NCBI GenBank assembly: GCA_020636475.1
Contig: JACJXU010000004.1
Location: forward strand, 124,001-188,000
Length of the DNA stretch: 64,000 nt
From: Chitinophagales bacterium
Lineage (GTDB): Bacteria; Bacteroidota; Bacteroidia; Chitinophagales; UBA2359
Direction: 5' to 3'
Shown here: piece by piece, positions 15,700-26,392 of the stretch
Layout of the letters: the number at the start of each line of letters is the position of its first letter
Position numbering within the stretch: the stretch's first letter is position 1
The notes under the pieces: generated by a model
Databases searched by the model: none
What the model was told of the DNA's origin: nothing
Seen by the model: the letters and a program-made list of their open reading frames with translations, nothing else
Program-made: the position numbers and the translations under genes

Positions 15700-18600
15700 G
15701 TGTCAAAAATAAGTCGGCAATATTTCTTCTTTTTATATTGCATGTTGATATTGTGTGTCAGCATAATGAATAATTTGTTTGCCCAAACAACGGCTTGTTA
15801 CAGCACACAAAAGCACTACCAACAACTCCAAACCGACAACGCTTATCAATCTCAGTGGAAAAATTTTACAAAATATTACGCACAAGTTGCCGCACAAAAC
15901 AGCAGCACCAAAGACGAATGTGATGATGTTTCGGTCTATTCCATTCCTTTGGTAATACACGTAGTTTACACTGCCGGAACACCTTTGGGTATTGATTCTC
16001 ACCTTAGTACCAACGAAGTAATGGCAGGTGTAGATTTTCTTAATGAAGCCTTTGCCGGAACGCTTTCTTGCGCCCAAAGTGGCATAGATGCACAAATAGA
16101 ATTTTGCTTGGCGCAGCGTACAATTAATGATGAAGGTACGTCCGGTATTATTTATCACGAAAGTGATTTGGCAAATTTTGATGCCTGTACACAAGAAATC
16201 GACCTCCTCAATTTACAAAATATCGCCGACTTTCCTACCCAAAATTATTTAAATATTTGGTTGGTAAACGAACTCTGTCTAAGTTGCAACAATCTTGCCT
16301 GCAACGCTTCCACCATAGCAAGTTTTCCGGCAGCGGTAGGTTCTTTTTCCGATGTGATGATAGCCGAAGCAAGCAACTGGAACAATAGCAACGATGCCTG
16401 CGAACAGTTCAAGCCCATTGTGCACGAAATAGCACACTATCTTGGCTTATTGCATACTTATGAAGGCGGATGCACTAATAATAATTGCCTTACAGATGGC
16501 GACGGTGTTTGCGACACGCCGCCCGACAACAGCATAGATTCTTCGTATAATAACACTTGCTTATTTGGATTAACGCAAAATTCTTGCACTACTGATGTAA
16601 ATGCGGCCGATACAAACAATCCTTTTTCTACCGACCAAAACGACCTTACCAATAATTTTATGGATGCTGTTCCGGTAGAATGTATGAGTAGTTTTACACC
16701 CGGACAAATAAAAAGAATGCGCACTACCTTATGCTCTCTACGCAATGAACTGATAAGTGGCAACGCCTGCGAAGCCGTTTGCGCCAATCCGCCAATTGCA
16801 ATTTTTTCTACCATTGATACGGCTATTATAGTAGGCACAAATATTACTTTTACCAATCTCTCCGAAAATGCTACACAGTACGCTTGGCAAATAGGAAACA
16901 ACACCAGCACGGCTACCAATCCAAACATCAACTTTAATTTGCCGGGAATTTATGGCGTAAGCCTTACTGCCAGCAACAATACAGACGACTGTGTACCGAG
17001 TATTAGTACAAGTACAATAGAAGTGGTTTGTCCCGTAAAACCCAATTTTATCATAAGCCCGGCTTCGGCTATTTTAGGAGAAAGCATTACGGTAGAAAAT
17101 CTTACCGAAGGAAATAATTTAACATTTTCGTGGTACTTAGATGACGTATTGTACAGCAACGATGTGCAAATAAGTTTAGACAATTTGGGGGTAGGTTTGC
17201 ATACGCTACGCTTAGTTGCTTGCAATGACGATTGTTGCGAAACTTTCGGTTCGCGATTTATTAGTGTAAATACTTGTGAAAACTTGTGGTTTAATGGAGA
17301 TTTTGAAACGACAACCGATGAAATAGCTTCGGGTATGCCGCCACAATGTTACACAGCCAACTTTAATCCTATTCATATACCTGATGACGTATTTGGCAGC
17401 AAAAACTGGAGTGACCACACTTATGGAGAAGGATTTGAAGGACATTGGTACTGGAACGACCACGCCATTACTCAAGGAGCAAATCAAGATTGCAAGCCCA
17501 ATGGCTCGGACTTGGTGATTTTGGCGCAAAATATTCCTACAGTTGTGGGGCAAACGTATCATTTTGGCGCGTGGTTACATTTGCACAAATGTTATGTTCC
17601 TTCGGGAGTGTTTGGACTCGCCGCCGATGGTGCATTACTCAATTTTTTTGAATTGTTTAGTGATGAATGTTTTTTGGGTTGGCGGTACTATTATGTAGAA
17701 TATACGGCTACCGCACCTTATACCGAATTTTCTTTGGTTGCCGTAGGCGAACAAGGTTACGGTTGGGATTTTGGTATTGACGATATTGTACTTTCGCCCA
17801 ATCCCGACTTCGATTATAGTGTAGTAAGTTCCGATACCGTTATTTGCGCAGGTACTTCGCCTTGGATAAATGTTGCTACCGATGCAGATTCGGTGATGCT
17901 GATAGACTATACGCACGGTTTGTTGATGCACGATGCATTGGGAAATATTGACTTGGGTGTGGTACACGAAAATACCGAATATGCGGTAATTTTTTACAAC
18001 AACAACGAGCCTTGCCCCCAAAACTATTATTTTACTATTGCTATAGACACTACTTGTAATAATACTTCAAGTTGTGAAAGTGATTATTGTTTTCAAGGAA
18101 ATAACCTGTTCCAGAATGCCGATTTTGAAAAAATTGACAACTGTGCCGACAACACTTTTTCCGCTTGGGAGCTTGTTGGCAATGCGAATACCGAAATATT
18201 TCATACCAATTGCAGCCCTGCCATAAGTGCTGATTTCCCTTATAGTGGCGCGGGTATGTTGGGCAGTGAAATGTCGCTGAATAATGTTGCAGGAAATTAC
18301 TTAAAACAGGCATTACCACAGAATTTGGAAATAGGAGCCACTTATGAACTTTCTTTTTGGACAAAAGCAGTTTCCAACAACGACTATTGTGCACTTTTAG
18401 ATGCCTTGCAAATAGGTTTTTCTACCAACAATCTTAATAATATTAACCAAATACAAAATATTTCCAACGGTATAAATATTAAAGCAAATCTTGTGAGTAG
18501 TGGCACACAATGGCAAAAAGTGTGTATAAATTTTACTGCCGATGCGGCATACCAATATTTTTATCTCGGATTCAACCCCAACGAAGGGAAAATATGGAAA

Positions 18601-20373
18601 ACTTGCACGCAATCATCTAAAACCTTCTACTGGTTCGATAATTTTTCGCTAAGGAAAAATATTTCCCACATCAATTTCGATTGGATAGAAGCAGACACTA
18701 CTGTTTGCAAAGGACAAAATGCGTACATACATTTCAGCACTAACGCCACTTCCGTACAAATTGTGAATGAGGCTACGGGCGAAACAAACAATATTGCAGG
18801 TTCTTTTTATGTTTGGAACAATGTGCAAAACGATGCTTGCTATAAATTGATGTTGGAAAATAATGCTTGCGCCGACAGCATTTCTTTTTGTGTTCATGCG
18901 CAAGAAAAACAAGCCTTTACTTGGATTAGCTTAGATACGCTGCTATGCGAAGGTGCGCAGGCAAGCATCAATTTTACCACAGATGCTACGCATGTAGAAT
19001 TGTGGAATACCGAATCTCAAACCGCTTGGACAAATCCGAGCCTTCCTTTGTACTTAGATTATCCACAAGCCGACAGTTGTTATACGCTTTATTTAGAAAA
19101 TGCACAAAAACACTGCGATACGCTTATCAATTTTTGTATAAAACCCAATTTTACTTTTGAAAATACGCTTACTGCACAAATCTGTGCCAGCGAAACCTAC
19201 ACACTTTCCGATGGAACAACTGTGAATGAAAGCGGCACTTATACGCTACATTTTTCCAGCGAAAATTATTGCGACAGCCTTGTTACTACGGTTTTGGAGG
19301 TAATTCAGCCAAGTATTTTCACGCAAACCATTAGCATTTGCGAAGGAGAAATTTTTGCCGCAGGCAGCAACTTTTACAACACGTCCGGCACATACACCGA
19401 TACGCTACAAAACTACTGGAACTGCGATTCACTTTTAATAACAGAACTTTCCGTTTATCCGATACAGCAAAACTTTCAAACTATTGCTATTTGTCCGGGC
19501 GACAGCGTTTTGGTTGGTACTTCTTGGTACAAAAATGAAGGCACTTACACCGATTTGTTACAAACTACTTACGGCTGCGATAGTGTTGTAACGACACAAG
19601 TTGTTTGGCAGACGCAATTATTTTCGGAAAATGAAATAGTTATCTGCAAAGGCGAGTTTTGGCAAGTAGGGCAACATTTTTACCAAAATTCCGGCATTTA
19701 TCTTGATACGCTGCCAACTTCTTTGGGTTGCGACAGCATTATTACCACCAAACTAACTGTTGGCGAAGCGGACGAGACTTTTCTTACGCACGAAATTTGT
19801 CCTTCGGATAGTATTCAAATAAACCAAATGTGGATTAGTGAAAATACTACTATCGAAGAGAATTTGCAAAATGCTTTGGGCTGTGACAGTACTGTTTTTC
19901 ATCAAATAAACTTATTGGAAAGTGCTTTTTTCGAGGAAAATATTGCCCTTTGTCCTACGGATACGCTTTTCATTGACGAAAAACCGCTTACCGAAGAAGG
20001 TATTTATCCGTTTACTTATGCGCAAGCTAATGGCTGCGACAGTACGTATATAGTGCATCTTTTGCTAAAAAAATGTGATGCGCAAAGTTGTAAAATTATT
20101 GCACCAACAGCATTTAGTCCTAACAATGACGGGCTGAACGACCGTTTTGGATTTAGGATAGATGACGAATGTTTTGTGAGCGATTTTCACTGGGCGGTAT
20201 ATAATCGTTGGGGGCAGCAAATTTTTGCTTCGGATAGCCCCACCGACAAATGGAACGGCTACTATCAAGGAACAATTTGTGCCGTAGATGTATATGTTTG
20301 GAGTTTAGAATATCGCCTATCGGCAAATGGTTCGGTGTATCAAAAGTTTGGCAATATTACATTGGTGCGCTAA
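15700..20373 (+). CDS. Secreted M43 metalloprotease/adhesin with CHU_C type B sorting domain
   Basis: 1557 residues from GTG 15700, which gives a signal peptide (ISRQYFFFLYCMLILC... to LFAQ); ATG 15742 is the alternative. Residues about 80-350 are an M43 (cytophagalysin/pappalysin) zinc protease: HEIAHYLGLLHT supplies the HExxHxxGxxH zinc ligands, and the Met-turn lies near NNFMDAVP. Then come one or two PKD domains, two carbohydrate-binding-like domains (opening LWFNGDFE and LFQNADFE), and six repeats of about 55-60 residues ending in CDSL or GCDS. Last is the gliding-motility-type C-terminal domain (AFSPNNDGLNDRFGF, YNRWGQQIF, WNGYYQG), the type B T9SS export signal. Probably exported by T9SS to the surface or medium. 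Convergent with pheS, with an 8-base gap. Confidence 0.88.
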   Translation: MSKISRQYFFFLYCMLILCVSIMNNLFAQTTACYSTQKHYQQLQTDNAYQSQWKNFTKYYAQVAAQNSSTKDECDDVSVYSIPLVIHVVYTAGTPLGIDSHLSTNEVMAGVDFLNEAFAGTLSCAQSGIDAQIEFCLAQRTINDEGTSGIIYHESDLANFDACTQEIDLLNLQNIADFPTQNYLNIWLVNELCLSCNNLACNASTIASFPAAVGSFSDVMIAEASNWNNSNDACEQFKPIVHEIAHYLGLLHTYEGGCTNNNCLTDGDGVCDTPPDNSIDSSYNNTCLFGLTQNSCTTDVNAADTNNPFSTDQNDLTNNFMDAVPVECMSSFTPGQIKRMRTTLCSLRNELISGNACEAVCANPPIAIFSTIDTAIIVGTNITFTNLSENATQYAWQIGNNTSTATNPNINFNLPGIYGVSLTASNNTDDCVPSISTSTIEVVCPVKPNFIISPASAILGESITVENLTEGNNLTFSWYLDDVLYSNDVQISLDNLGVGLHTLRLVACNDDCCETFGSRFISVNTCENLWFNGDFETTTDEIASGMPPQCYTANFNPIHIPDDVFGSKNWSDHTYGEGFEGHWYWNDHAITQGANQDCKPNGSDLVILAQNIPTVVGQTYHFGAWLHLHKCYVPSGVFGLAADGALLNFFELFSDECFLGWRYYYVEYTATAPYTEFSLVAVGEQGYGWDFGIDDIVLSPNPDFDYSVVSSDTVICAGTSPWINVATDADSVMLIDYTHGLLMHDALGNIDLGVVHENTEYAVIFYNNNEPCPQNYYFTIAIDTTCNNTSSCESDYCFQGNNLFQNADFEKIDNCADNTFSAWELVGNANTEIFHTNCSPAISADFPYSGAGMLGSEMSLNNVAGNYLKQALPQNLEIGATYELSFWTKAVSNNDYCALLDALQIGFSTNNLNNINQIQNISNGINIKANLVSSGTQWQKVCINFTADAAYQYFYLGFNPNEGKIWKTCTQSSKTFYWFDNFSLRKNISHINFDWIEADTTVCKGQNAYIHFSTNATSVQIVNEATGETNNIAGSFYVWNNVQNDACYKLMLENNACADSISFCVHAQEKQAFTWISLDTLLCEGAQASINFTTDATHVELWNTESQTAWTNPSLPLYLDYPQADSCYTLYLENAQKHCDTLINFCIKPNFTFENTLTAQICASETYTLSDGTTVNESGTYTLHFSSENYCDSLVTTVLEVIQPSIFTQTISICEGEIFAAGSNFYNTSGTYTDTLQNYWNCDSLLITELSVYPIQQNFQTIAICPGDSVLVGTSWYKNEGTYTDLLQTTYGCDSVVTTQVVWQTQLFSENEIVICKGEFWQVGQHFYQNSGIYLDTLPTSLGCDSIITTKLTVGEADETFLTHEICPSDSIQINQMWISENTTIEENLQNALGCDSTVFHQINLLESAFFEENIALCPTDTLFIDEKPLTEEGIYPFTYAQANGCDSTYIVHLLLKKCDAQSCKIIAPTAFSPNNDGLNDRFGFRIDDECFVSDFHWAVYNRWGQQIFASDSPTDKWNGYYQGTICAVDVYVWSLEYRLSANGSVYQKFGNITLVR

Positions 20374-20381
20374 CAAGCAAA

Positions 20382-21410
20382 TTACACTATCGCCTTAAAC
20401 TGTTGCAAAAAGCGAATATCGTTTTCAAAAAACAAGCGAATATCATCAATACGATATTTTAGCATCAATGCGCGCTCTATGCCCATTCCGAAAGCAAATC
20501 CTGTATAAATACGACTGTCAATACCACAATTTTCCAACACGTTGGGATCTACCATTCCACAACCCAAAATTTCTACCCAACCGCTGTGCTTGCATACCGG
20601 ACAGCCTTTTTGGTTACACACAAAGCAGCTAATATCCATTTCTGCCGAGATTTCGGTAAAAGGGAAATAGCTCGGACGAAAGCGAATTTTGGTGTTTTCT
20701 CCATACATTTCACGCGCAAAATAGTAGAGTGTTTGTTTTAAATCGGCTAAAGACACATTTTCGGCAACGTACAAGCCCTCCACTTGGTGAAACTGGCAAT
20801 GCGAGCGTGCCGAAATAGTTTCATTGCGATACACACGTCCGGGCATTATGGCACGAATAGGAGGGCGCGAACTTTCCATCAGCCGCACTTGCACCGAAGA
20901 AGTGTGCGTGCGCAAAGCATAATCTTTGTCCAAAAAATAGGTATCTTGCATATCGCGCGCCGGATGGTCGGGCGGAAAATTCAGTGCCGAGAAGTTGTGC
21001 CAGTCGTCTTCAATTTCAGGACCATCGGCAACCACAAAACCCAAACGCGAGAAAATACCAATTACTTGCTCCAACATTTGGCTAATTGGGTGCGCATTGC
21101 CCATTTTTAAATCAACGGGCAGACTCAAATCCATTTCGGCGGCTTGTTTTTTGGCAGCACCTTCAGCAATTTTTTCTTTAAAAAGTGCAAATTTTTCCTC
21201 TGCGGCTTGTTTTAGGGCATTTACTTTTTGTCCATAGGCTTTTCGGTCTTCGGGAGCTATATCTTTAATGTGCGACATCAAAGGCTTCAGCTCATTTTTA
21301 GAACCCAAATAAGCAATACGAAATTGCTCCAAATCATCGGCAGTAGTTATTTGCCAGTTTTGAATATTATTAAGAATTTCGTCTATGGTTGAGAAATATT
21401 TGTTGGACAT
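20382..21410 (-). CDS. pheS: Phenylalanine-tRNA ligase alpha subunit
   Basis: 342 residues, normal for bacterial PheS, which with PheT charges tRNA-Phe. Class II motifs: motif 2 near MPGRVYRNETISARSHCQFHQVEG, and motif 3 in GFAFGMGIERALMLKYRIDDIR. N-terminal coiled-coil tRNA-binding arm at residues 1-90 (AYGQKVNALKQAAEEKFALFK). The insert with CFVCNQKGCPVCKHSGWVEI carries two CxxC pairs and probably binds zinc, as in many relatives. pheT is not adjacent. Confidence 0.97.
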   Translation of the reverse strand: MSNKYFSTIDEILNNIQNWQITTADDLEQFRIAYLGSKNELKPLMSHIKDIAPEDRKAYGQKVNALKQAAEEKFALFKEKIAEGAAKKQAAEMDLSLPVDLKMGNAHPISQMLEQVIGIFSRLGFVVADGPEIEDDWHNFSALNFPPDHPARDMQDTYFLDKDYALRTHTSSVQVRLMESSRPPIRAIMPGRVYRNETISARSHCQFHQVEGLYVAENVSLADLKQTLYYFAREMYGENTKIRFRPSYFPFTEISAEMDISCFVCNQKGCPVCKHSGWVEILGCGMVDPNVLENCGIDSRIYTGFAFGMGIERALMLKYRIDDIRLFFENDIRFLQQFKAIV

Positions 21411-21422
21411 ATGGGATTTGTT

Positions 21423-22314
21423 TTACAAATGATTTTTATTTTCACTTCTTTTCTTCGTTGAGGTATGTTGAGTCTGCGTTCTTTTTAGTGACTTCAAAAA
21501 ATCTTGATTATTTAAAACTTCTAATTGTTGTTTTACAATACGACATAAATTTTTGAAGCGTATATCTTTCTTTATATTACTTTTTATCATTTCAGAATTT
21601 AAAGACTCTAAATTTGATAATACTGTTAATTCGTTAATACTTGCGAAATCTCTTATATTTTTACCCTCATGTGCAAGTTTGGGGTTCGCTTCTCTCCAAT
21701 GTTTCGCGGTACATCCAAATACTGCTACATTTAATAAATCTGCTTCCTCTGCATAAATAAGCCATTCATTCTCTTTAGAAAAATTTAGTTTGGGTAATTA
21801 TATGTTTTTTTACGGCATCAGTATGAATATGATAGTTTATTTTGCTCAAAATTCTTTTGACATCCCATTCAAGATTATATTTATTGCTTTCAATTTCTTT
21901 TAATCTTTGAAATTCTTTAATTAACAGTAACTTAAACTTTGGGCTTATCCAAGTACCAAACTCAAACGCAATATCTTTGTGAGCATAAGTTCCTCCATAC
22001 CTACCAGCCTTAGCAATAATTCCAATAGCATTAGTTGTATCAATCCATTTTTTTGCCGATAGATGAAATCGGTTAAGACCTGCCTCTTTTCTAATTTCCT
22101 CGAATTCGAGGAAATTAAAATTAGGATTGTTTAGTTGTTCCCAAATGGCTAAAAACTCTATTGTATTTTTATTACGTAACCAATTTTCTATTACAGCGTT
22201 TCCACTTTCTATATTTTTAACCATATCTGTAAGACTTATATAATCTTCCGCATTATGATTAACAACTGAAATTATTGAATCTTCTACTATTATCTGCTTT
22301 TTCTTTGAAACCAT
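21423..22314 (-). pseudogene. KilA-N domain protein, frameshifted
   Basis: The first 179 codons (from ATG 22314) carry a KilA-N DNA-binding domain: YISLTDMVKNIESGNAVIENWLRNKNTIEFLAIWEQLNN, then GTYAHKDIAFEFGTWISPKFKLLLIKEFQRLK. The frame then stops just after IITQTKFF. In the next frame the usual family C-terminus continues without a break (KENEWLIYAEEADLLNVAVFGCTAKHWR to a stop at 21423-21425). Removing one T from the five-T run (five A on the plus strand, 21779-21783) restores a single protein of about 296 residues. So this is either a recent frameshift in a non-essential phage-type gene or a sequencing error. Related proteins occur in accessory and prophage DNA. Confidence 0.8.
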
Positions 22315-22392
22315 TTATTTGTTATTAACTATAATTCAAAAAATTACACACAAAATTAAACATTCTGCATTTATTATACACAAACAACTACC

Positions 22393-24030
22393 CTACATCA
22401 ACACTATTTCCACCAAATAACGCTTCGTTATTGCGCTGCGGCGCGTTTTGGGGTCTAAAAACTGCTTTGTAAGGCGCGTTACCGCAAAGTGGTCGAAGCC
22501 CCACATGTGTTTTATTTTCACTGGCGCATCATCGCGAAAATATTTTGCTCCTTCCTCGTCTGTATAAACCCAAATGGATTCCGTTGTTTTGGACACATTT
22601 GCTTTCTCAAAATCTTGTACAATGGTATGTAAGCCTACATCTAAAGGATGACTGCTTACTTTGTAAAAATAAACTTTTTTAGGATTGATGCGATGTGTTG
22701 TTAAATAATTGGCGACTTGTGTGCCGGATTGGTATTCCAATAGATTTGGGTAAATATGAAAATTTAAGAAAAAGTTGAAAGCAATAATACTTATCGCCGC
22801 AGGAAAAATAAGTCGGTCTAAAAACTTGTGTCCTCGTAAAGTATAAAAAACTGCTCCCAAAGCCATTATGCTTACCACTACGATGAGATAAATATTGTGC
22901 AATGGAAAATAATAAACAGCAAGTAATATTAGTATAGTCCAAATCAACAGATTTACACCTATTTGCGCATAAGTAGCTATTCGCAATTTGCGTAAATGGC
23001 GATACAAATATTTCACTACAAACGCTGCCGTAAAAATAGCTGCATAACCATACACCACAAATATATAATGCGGAAGTTTGTATTTCGACATAGACATTGC
23101 CGCAAATACCAACAAAAAACCACCTACGGTAAGTATTTCCGCAGAATTTTTGTGGTTGCGTGTACGCCAATAACTTTGCAAACGCCATACTATTGCGCCT
23201 AAGGCTAAAATTACCCAAGGCAAAAACGACCACAAAAAGGTATGTACAAAATAAAGCGGCGTTGTATCGTTGCGCCAAACGTTTTCGCCCGTTATGCGCC
23301 CGAAACTCTGTGTCCAAAAATAAAACTTCACGCCTTCGCTGCCGTATTGTTGGTACAAACCCCACAACATAGGACTAAGCAGCAACAGCACCCACAGCAA
23401 ACCTAATAAGTATGCGGGATTGTAAAAATCTTTCCAGCGTTTTTTTCCGACTAAATAACTTGCTATTGCCAAAGCAGGAGCCATTACGCCAATGGGTCCT
23501 TTTGCCAACATTGCCAAAGCAATTCCACTGAAGCCACCAAAAAAATACAGCCACTTTCGCGTGTGAATGTACTCGACCAACTGCCAAGTAGCAAAAATTA
23601 CCGCTCCTGCCAAAATAGTGTCGGTGCGAATATCGTGATTGAACAAAAAATACGCCTGACAACTTGCCAACAAAAGCACTGCCAACGAGGCTACTTGCTT
23701 ATTGTACAAACGCGCTGCTAAATTGAAACAAGCATACAAGCCTAATAAAGTAAAGAAAAATGAAGGTAATTTGTAAGCAACTTGGGTTTCGCCGAACAAA
23801 TAATACGACAATGCCGACAACCAAAACAACAAAGGCGGCTTGTCCAAATAGTCCACATGGCGATGTTTTACCTGCAAAAACTCCCCCGAATGTAACATCT
23901 CGGAACTAATAGAAGCGTATTGCGAAGCGTCCACATCCAAAATTCCGCAAGTGAACAAACCGATAATATACACAATAACACAAGCAAATGTGAGGTATTG
24001 TAGTCCATTTTCCGAAAACAAATTGCGCAT
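22393..24030 (-). CDS. Glycosyltransferase of the GT39/GT83 (ArnT/PMT-like) type
   Basis: 545 residues with about 12 membrane segments. The first large periplasmic loop has the family's acidic motif (DVDASQYASISSEML) and HVDYLDKPPLLFWLSALSYYLFGE; FNHDIRTDTILAGAVIF matches the second conserved site. Such enzymes move a sugar from a polyprenyl-phosphate carrier onto lipid A, a lipid or a protein on the periplasmic side. The acceptor is unknown. The same-strand menE-menC genes lie upstream with a 69-base gap, probably unrelated in function. Confidence 0.8.
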   Translation of the reverse strand: MRNLFSENGLQYLTFACVIVYIIGLFTCGILDVDASQYASISSEMLHSGEFLQVKHRHVDYLDKPPLLFWLSALSYYLFGETQVAYKLPSFFFTLLGLYACFNLAARLYNKQVASLAVLLLASCQAYFLFNHDIRTDTILAGAVIFATWQLVEYIHTRKWLYFFGGFSGIALAMLAKGPIGVMAPALAIASYLVGKKRWKDFYNPAYLLGLLWVLLLLSPMLWGLYQQYGSEGVKFYFWTQSFGRITGENVWRNDTTPLYFVHTFLWSFLPWVILALGAIVWRLQSYWRTRNHKNSAEILTVGGFLLVFAAMSMSKYKLPHYIFVVYGYAAIFTAAFVVKYLYRHLRKLRIATYAQIGVNLLIWTILILLAVYYFPLHNIYLIVVVSIMALGAVFYTLRGHKFLDRLIFPAAISIIAFNFFLNFHIYPNLLEYQSGTQVANYLTTHRINPKKVYFYKVSSHPLDVGLHTIVQDFEKANVSKTTESIWVYTDEEGAKYFRDDAPVKIKHMWGFDHFAVTRLTKQFLDPKTRRSAITKRYLVEIVLM

Positions 24031-24099
24031 AAGTTGTCAAGGGTTTAAAGCCGCAAAGTTGGGATAAATTACTTGTTTTAGAAAGTTTTAAGCCAATAT

Positions 24100-25173
24100 T
24101 TAGGGCAAATATTGTTGGCGAATTATTTTTCCGTTGGCGGTACGTTGCAGTTTTTTTACAAAAATTACCTTTTTAGGGCGCAGTTTTTTATCGAGCTTTT
24201 TTACCAAAAAATTTTCGAGTTCCTGCTGTTTTTGTACCGAAAATTCTTCACTTTCGATAAGCAAAATAGGCACTTCTCCCCAAAGTTCATCTTTTTCTCC
24301 TATCACCACAAACGGTGCCTCAAGGTACTTGCTCAAGGTTTTTTCTATTATTTCCGGCTGAATTTTTAATCCGCCCGAATTAATAATATTGTCGCGGCGA
24401 CCGCAAATTTCAAAAGTTTTTTCATTTAAAAGTATTGCCGTATCGTTGGTAGCTATGTCGTGCGATATACGCAAAGGCGCGTGAATACAAAGGCAATCGT
24501 TTTCATTGATGTACACACTTATTTGCGACATGCAATGAAAATGTGTTTGTCGGTTGGCACCATTCAGTTGTTGGAGGGCAATATGGCTGCAAGTTTCCGT
24601 CATACCATAAGTTGCAAAAAACGTATTAGGCAAAGATTGCAACTGTTCCCACAAATCGTGCGTTACTGCCGCGCCGCCTACAATTATTTTTTCGATATTC
24701 GTTAGTTTTTCTCGCGCATTGTGCAAAGCAAACTGCACTTGTGGCGGAATCATTGCTGCAAATTGCAACTGTAATTGTGATGGAATATTTTCCAATGCCT
24801 GAATATTAGGCGGAACGACATACAAATCCATTTTTTGCAAAATAGCGCGCACCAGCATCATTTTTCCGCCAATAAAATTTGCCGGAATACACAGCAAGGC
24901 TTTATCGTTTTTTTGTAAATGGAAATACGCAATGGTATCTAAAGCCGATTGTTGGAGATGTTTTCGAGAAAGTTTAATTTTTTTTGGTTTTCCGGTAGAG
25001 CCGGAAGTTTGTTGTACAAATACACGTTTTCGCGGGTTTTGCCATTCGGTAAGAAAATTTTGTACAGGCAAAAGCCATTCGGGCAAAAGAGAAATAGCCT
25101 TTATTTCTGCTACAATTTCCGACAATTTTTTTTGCGAAAAAGCTAAAACAAACATTTTTTCATGTACCCACAT
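24100..25173 (-). CDS. menE: o-Succinylbenzoate-CoA ligase
   Basis: 357 residues from ATG 25173 (MWVHEKMF), one base after the menC stop. A longer frame exists upstream but overlaps menC. ANL-superfamily adenylation motifs: QQTSGSTGKPKKIKLSRKHL (phosphate loop), ATYGMTETCSH, then ICGRRDNIINSGGLKIQPEIIE (hinge), and a Lys in RTANGKIIRQQ that fits the catalytic lysine. Short for the family, in which 450 is common, but compact MenE forms are usual in Bacteroidota. Activates o-succinylbenzoate to its CoA ester in menaquinone synthesis, directly after MenC. Confidence 0.88.
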   Translation of the reverse strand: MWVHEKMFVLAFSQKKLSEIVAEIKAISLLPEWLLPVQNFLTEWQNPRKRVFVQQTSGSTGKPKKIKLSRKHLQQSALDTIAYFHLQKNDKALLCIPANFIGGKMMLVRAILQKMDLYVVPPNIQALENIPSQLQLQFAAMIPPQVQFALHNAREKLTNIEKIIVGGAAVTHDLWEQLQSLPNTFFATYGMTETCSHIALQQLNGANRQTHFHCMSQISVYINENDCLCIHAPLRISHDIATNDTAILLNEKTFEICGRRDNIINSGGLKIQPEIIEKTLSKYLEAPFVVIGEKDELWGEVPILLIESEEFSVQKQQELENFLVKKLDKKLRPKKVIFVKKLQRTANGKIIRQQYLP

Positions 25174-25174
25174 A

Positions 25175-26224
25175 CTATTGCAAAGGACGCAAATTCCACA
25201 AAATTTCGGGACGATAGTACAATTTTCCGGCGGCAATTTCCAAAGGCGAAGCAAAATTATTGGTATAAAGTTGTCCTGTACCCAAACCTTGCGGCAGCGA
25301 TGTTTGCAAATGCGCACACCATTGGGCAATAGCATTTAGCCCCACATTACTTTCCAATGCCGAAGTAATCCACCAAGCAATACTTCGCGCTTCCGCCAAA
25401 GATATCCACTGCTGCGATGCGGCAAAACCGCCGAGCAAACTCGGCTTTATAATAAGAAACTGCGGACGAATTTGGTCAAGTAGTTTTTCTTGCGCCGAAA
25501 TATCCAACACACCCAACAATTCTTCGTCCAAAGCAATCGGCACAATATTTTGTTGGCAAAGTTGCGCCATTTCTTGTATTTGTCCGGCTTTTATGGGTTG
25601 TTCGATGCTGTGAATTGCCAAATCAGCTAATTTTCTCAGTACCTCTACGGCTTCTTTGGGCGAAAATGCACCATTGGCATCTACGCGAAGCGTTAGTATT
25701 TCGGGTGAAAAGTGTTGGCGAATTTTTTTGAGTAGCTTCCACTCCGTTTCAAAATCTATGGCACCAATTTTCATTTTTATACAGGAAAAGCCTTGCGCTA
25801 TTTTTGCATCAATTTGTTCTTGCATAAATGTTTTGTCGCCCATCCAAACAAGTCCGTTGATATTTATTCCTTCGCCACCTTCGGTAAATTTTGTAGCGAA
25901 AAAATGACGCTTCCCGCCGTTTTTCCAATCATTGTACGCCATTTCTACACCAAAACGAATGGAAGGATATGCGGCGAGTGCGCTAAAGTTTTCGGCAAAA
26001 AACGCTTGTGGTTGCTTGCAAACATTGTATAGCGTTTGTTCGTAAGTTTCGGTATCGTCAATACTAAGCCCTTGCAAAACGCCACATTCACCAATACCTT
26101 TTATGTTGGGATTTTGGGCATCGTACAAAAAAATGAAATAGCTGTCTTTTGTATGTAGTACGCCGCGCGAAGTGCCTGCGGCTTGTTTAAATTGGAGGGT
26201 GTATTTTTTCCAGTATGCTTGCAT
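25175..26224 (-). CDS. menC: o-Succinylbenzoate synthase
   Basis: 349 residues, enolase superfamily; dehydrates SHCHC to o-succinylbenzoate for menaquinone. Visible residues: the Lys pair region in FSCIKMKIG, metal ligands Asp in LRVDANGAF, Glu in SIEQPI and Asp in IALDEEL, and the second catalytic Lys in FLIIKPSLLGG. menE follows 1 base downstream, so the two are translationally linked. menD, menB and menF are not in the window. Confidence 0.92.
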   Translation of the reverse strand: MQAYWKKYTLQFKQAAGTSRGVLHTKDSYFIFLYDAQNPNIKGIGECGVLQGLSIDDTETYEQTLYNVCKQPQAFFAENFSALAAYPSIRFGVEMAYNDWKNGGKRHFFATKFTEGGEGININGLVWMGDKTFMQEQIDAKIAQGFSCIKMKIGAIDFETEWKLLKKIRQHFSPEILTLRVDANGAFSPKEAVEVLRKLADLAIHSIEQPIKAGQIQEMAQLCQQNIVPIALDEELLGVLDISAQEKLLDQIRPQFLIIKPSLLGGFAASQQWISLAEARSIAWWITSALESNVGLNAIAQWCAHLQTSLPQGLGTGQLYTNNFASPLEIAAGKLYYRPEILWNLRPLQ

Positions 26225-26392
26225 TGTTTGTGTGGAAGGTGAGGATTCTGCTTTGTATTGTCAATTAATGCAGTAATATATTTAAAAAATCCACTTCGGG
26301 ATTTTTCAATGAAATAAATAAATTGCTGATTATCAAATAATTGCACATTTTTTATCTATCATTTTTTGTTGTAGTACAAATAAAAATGATAC

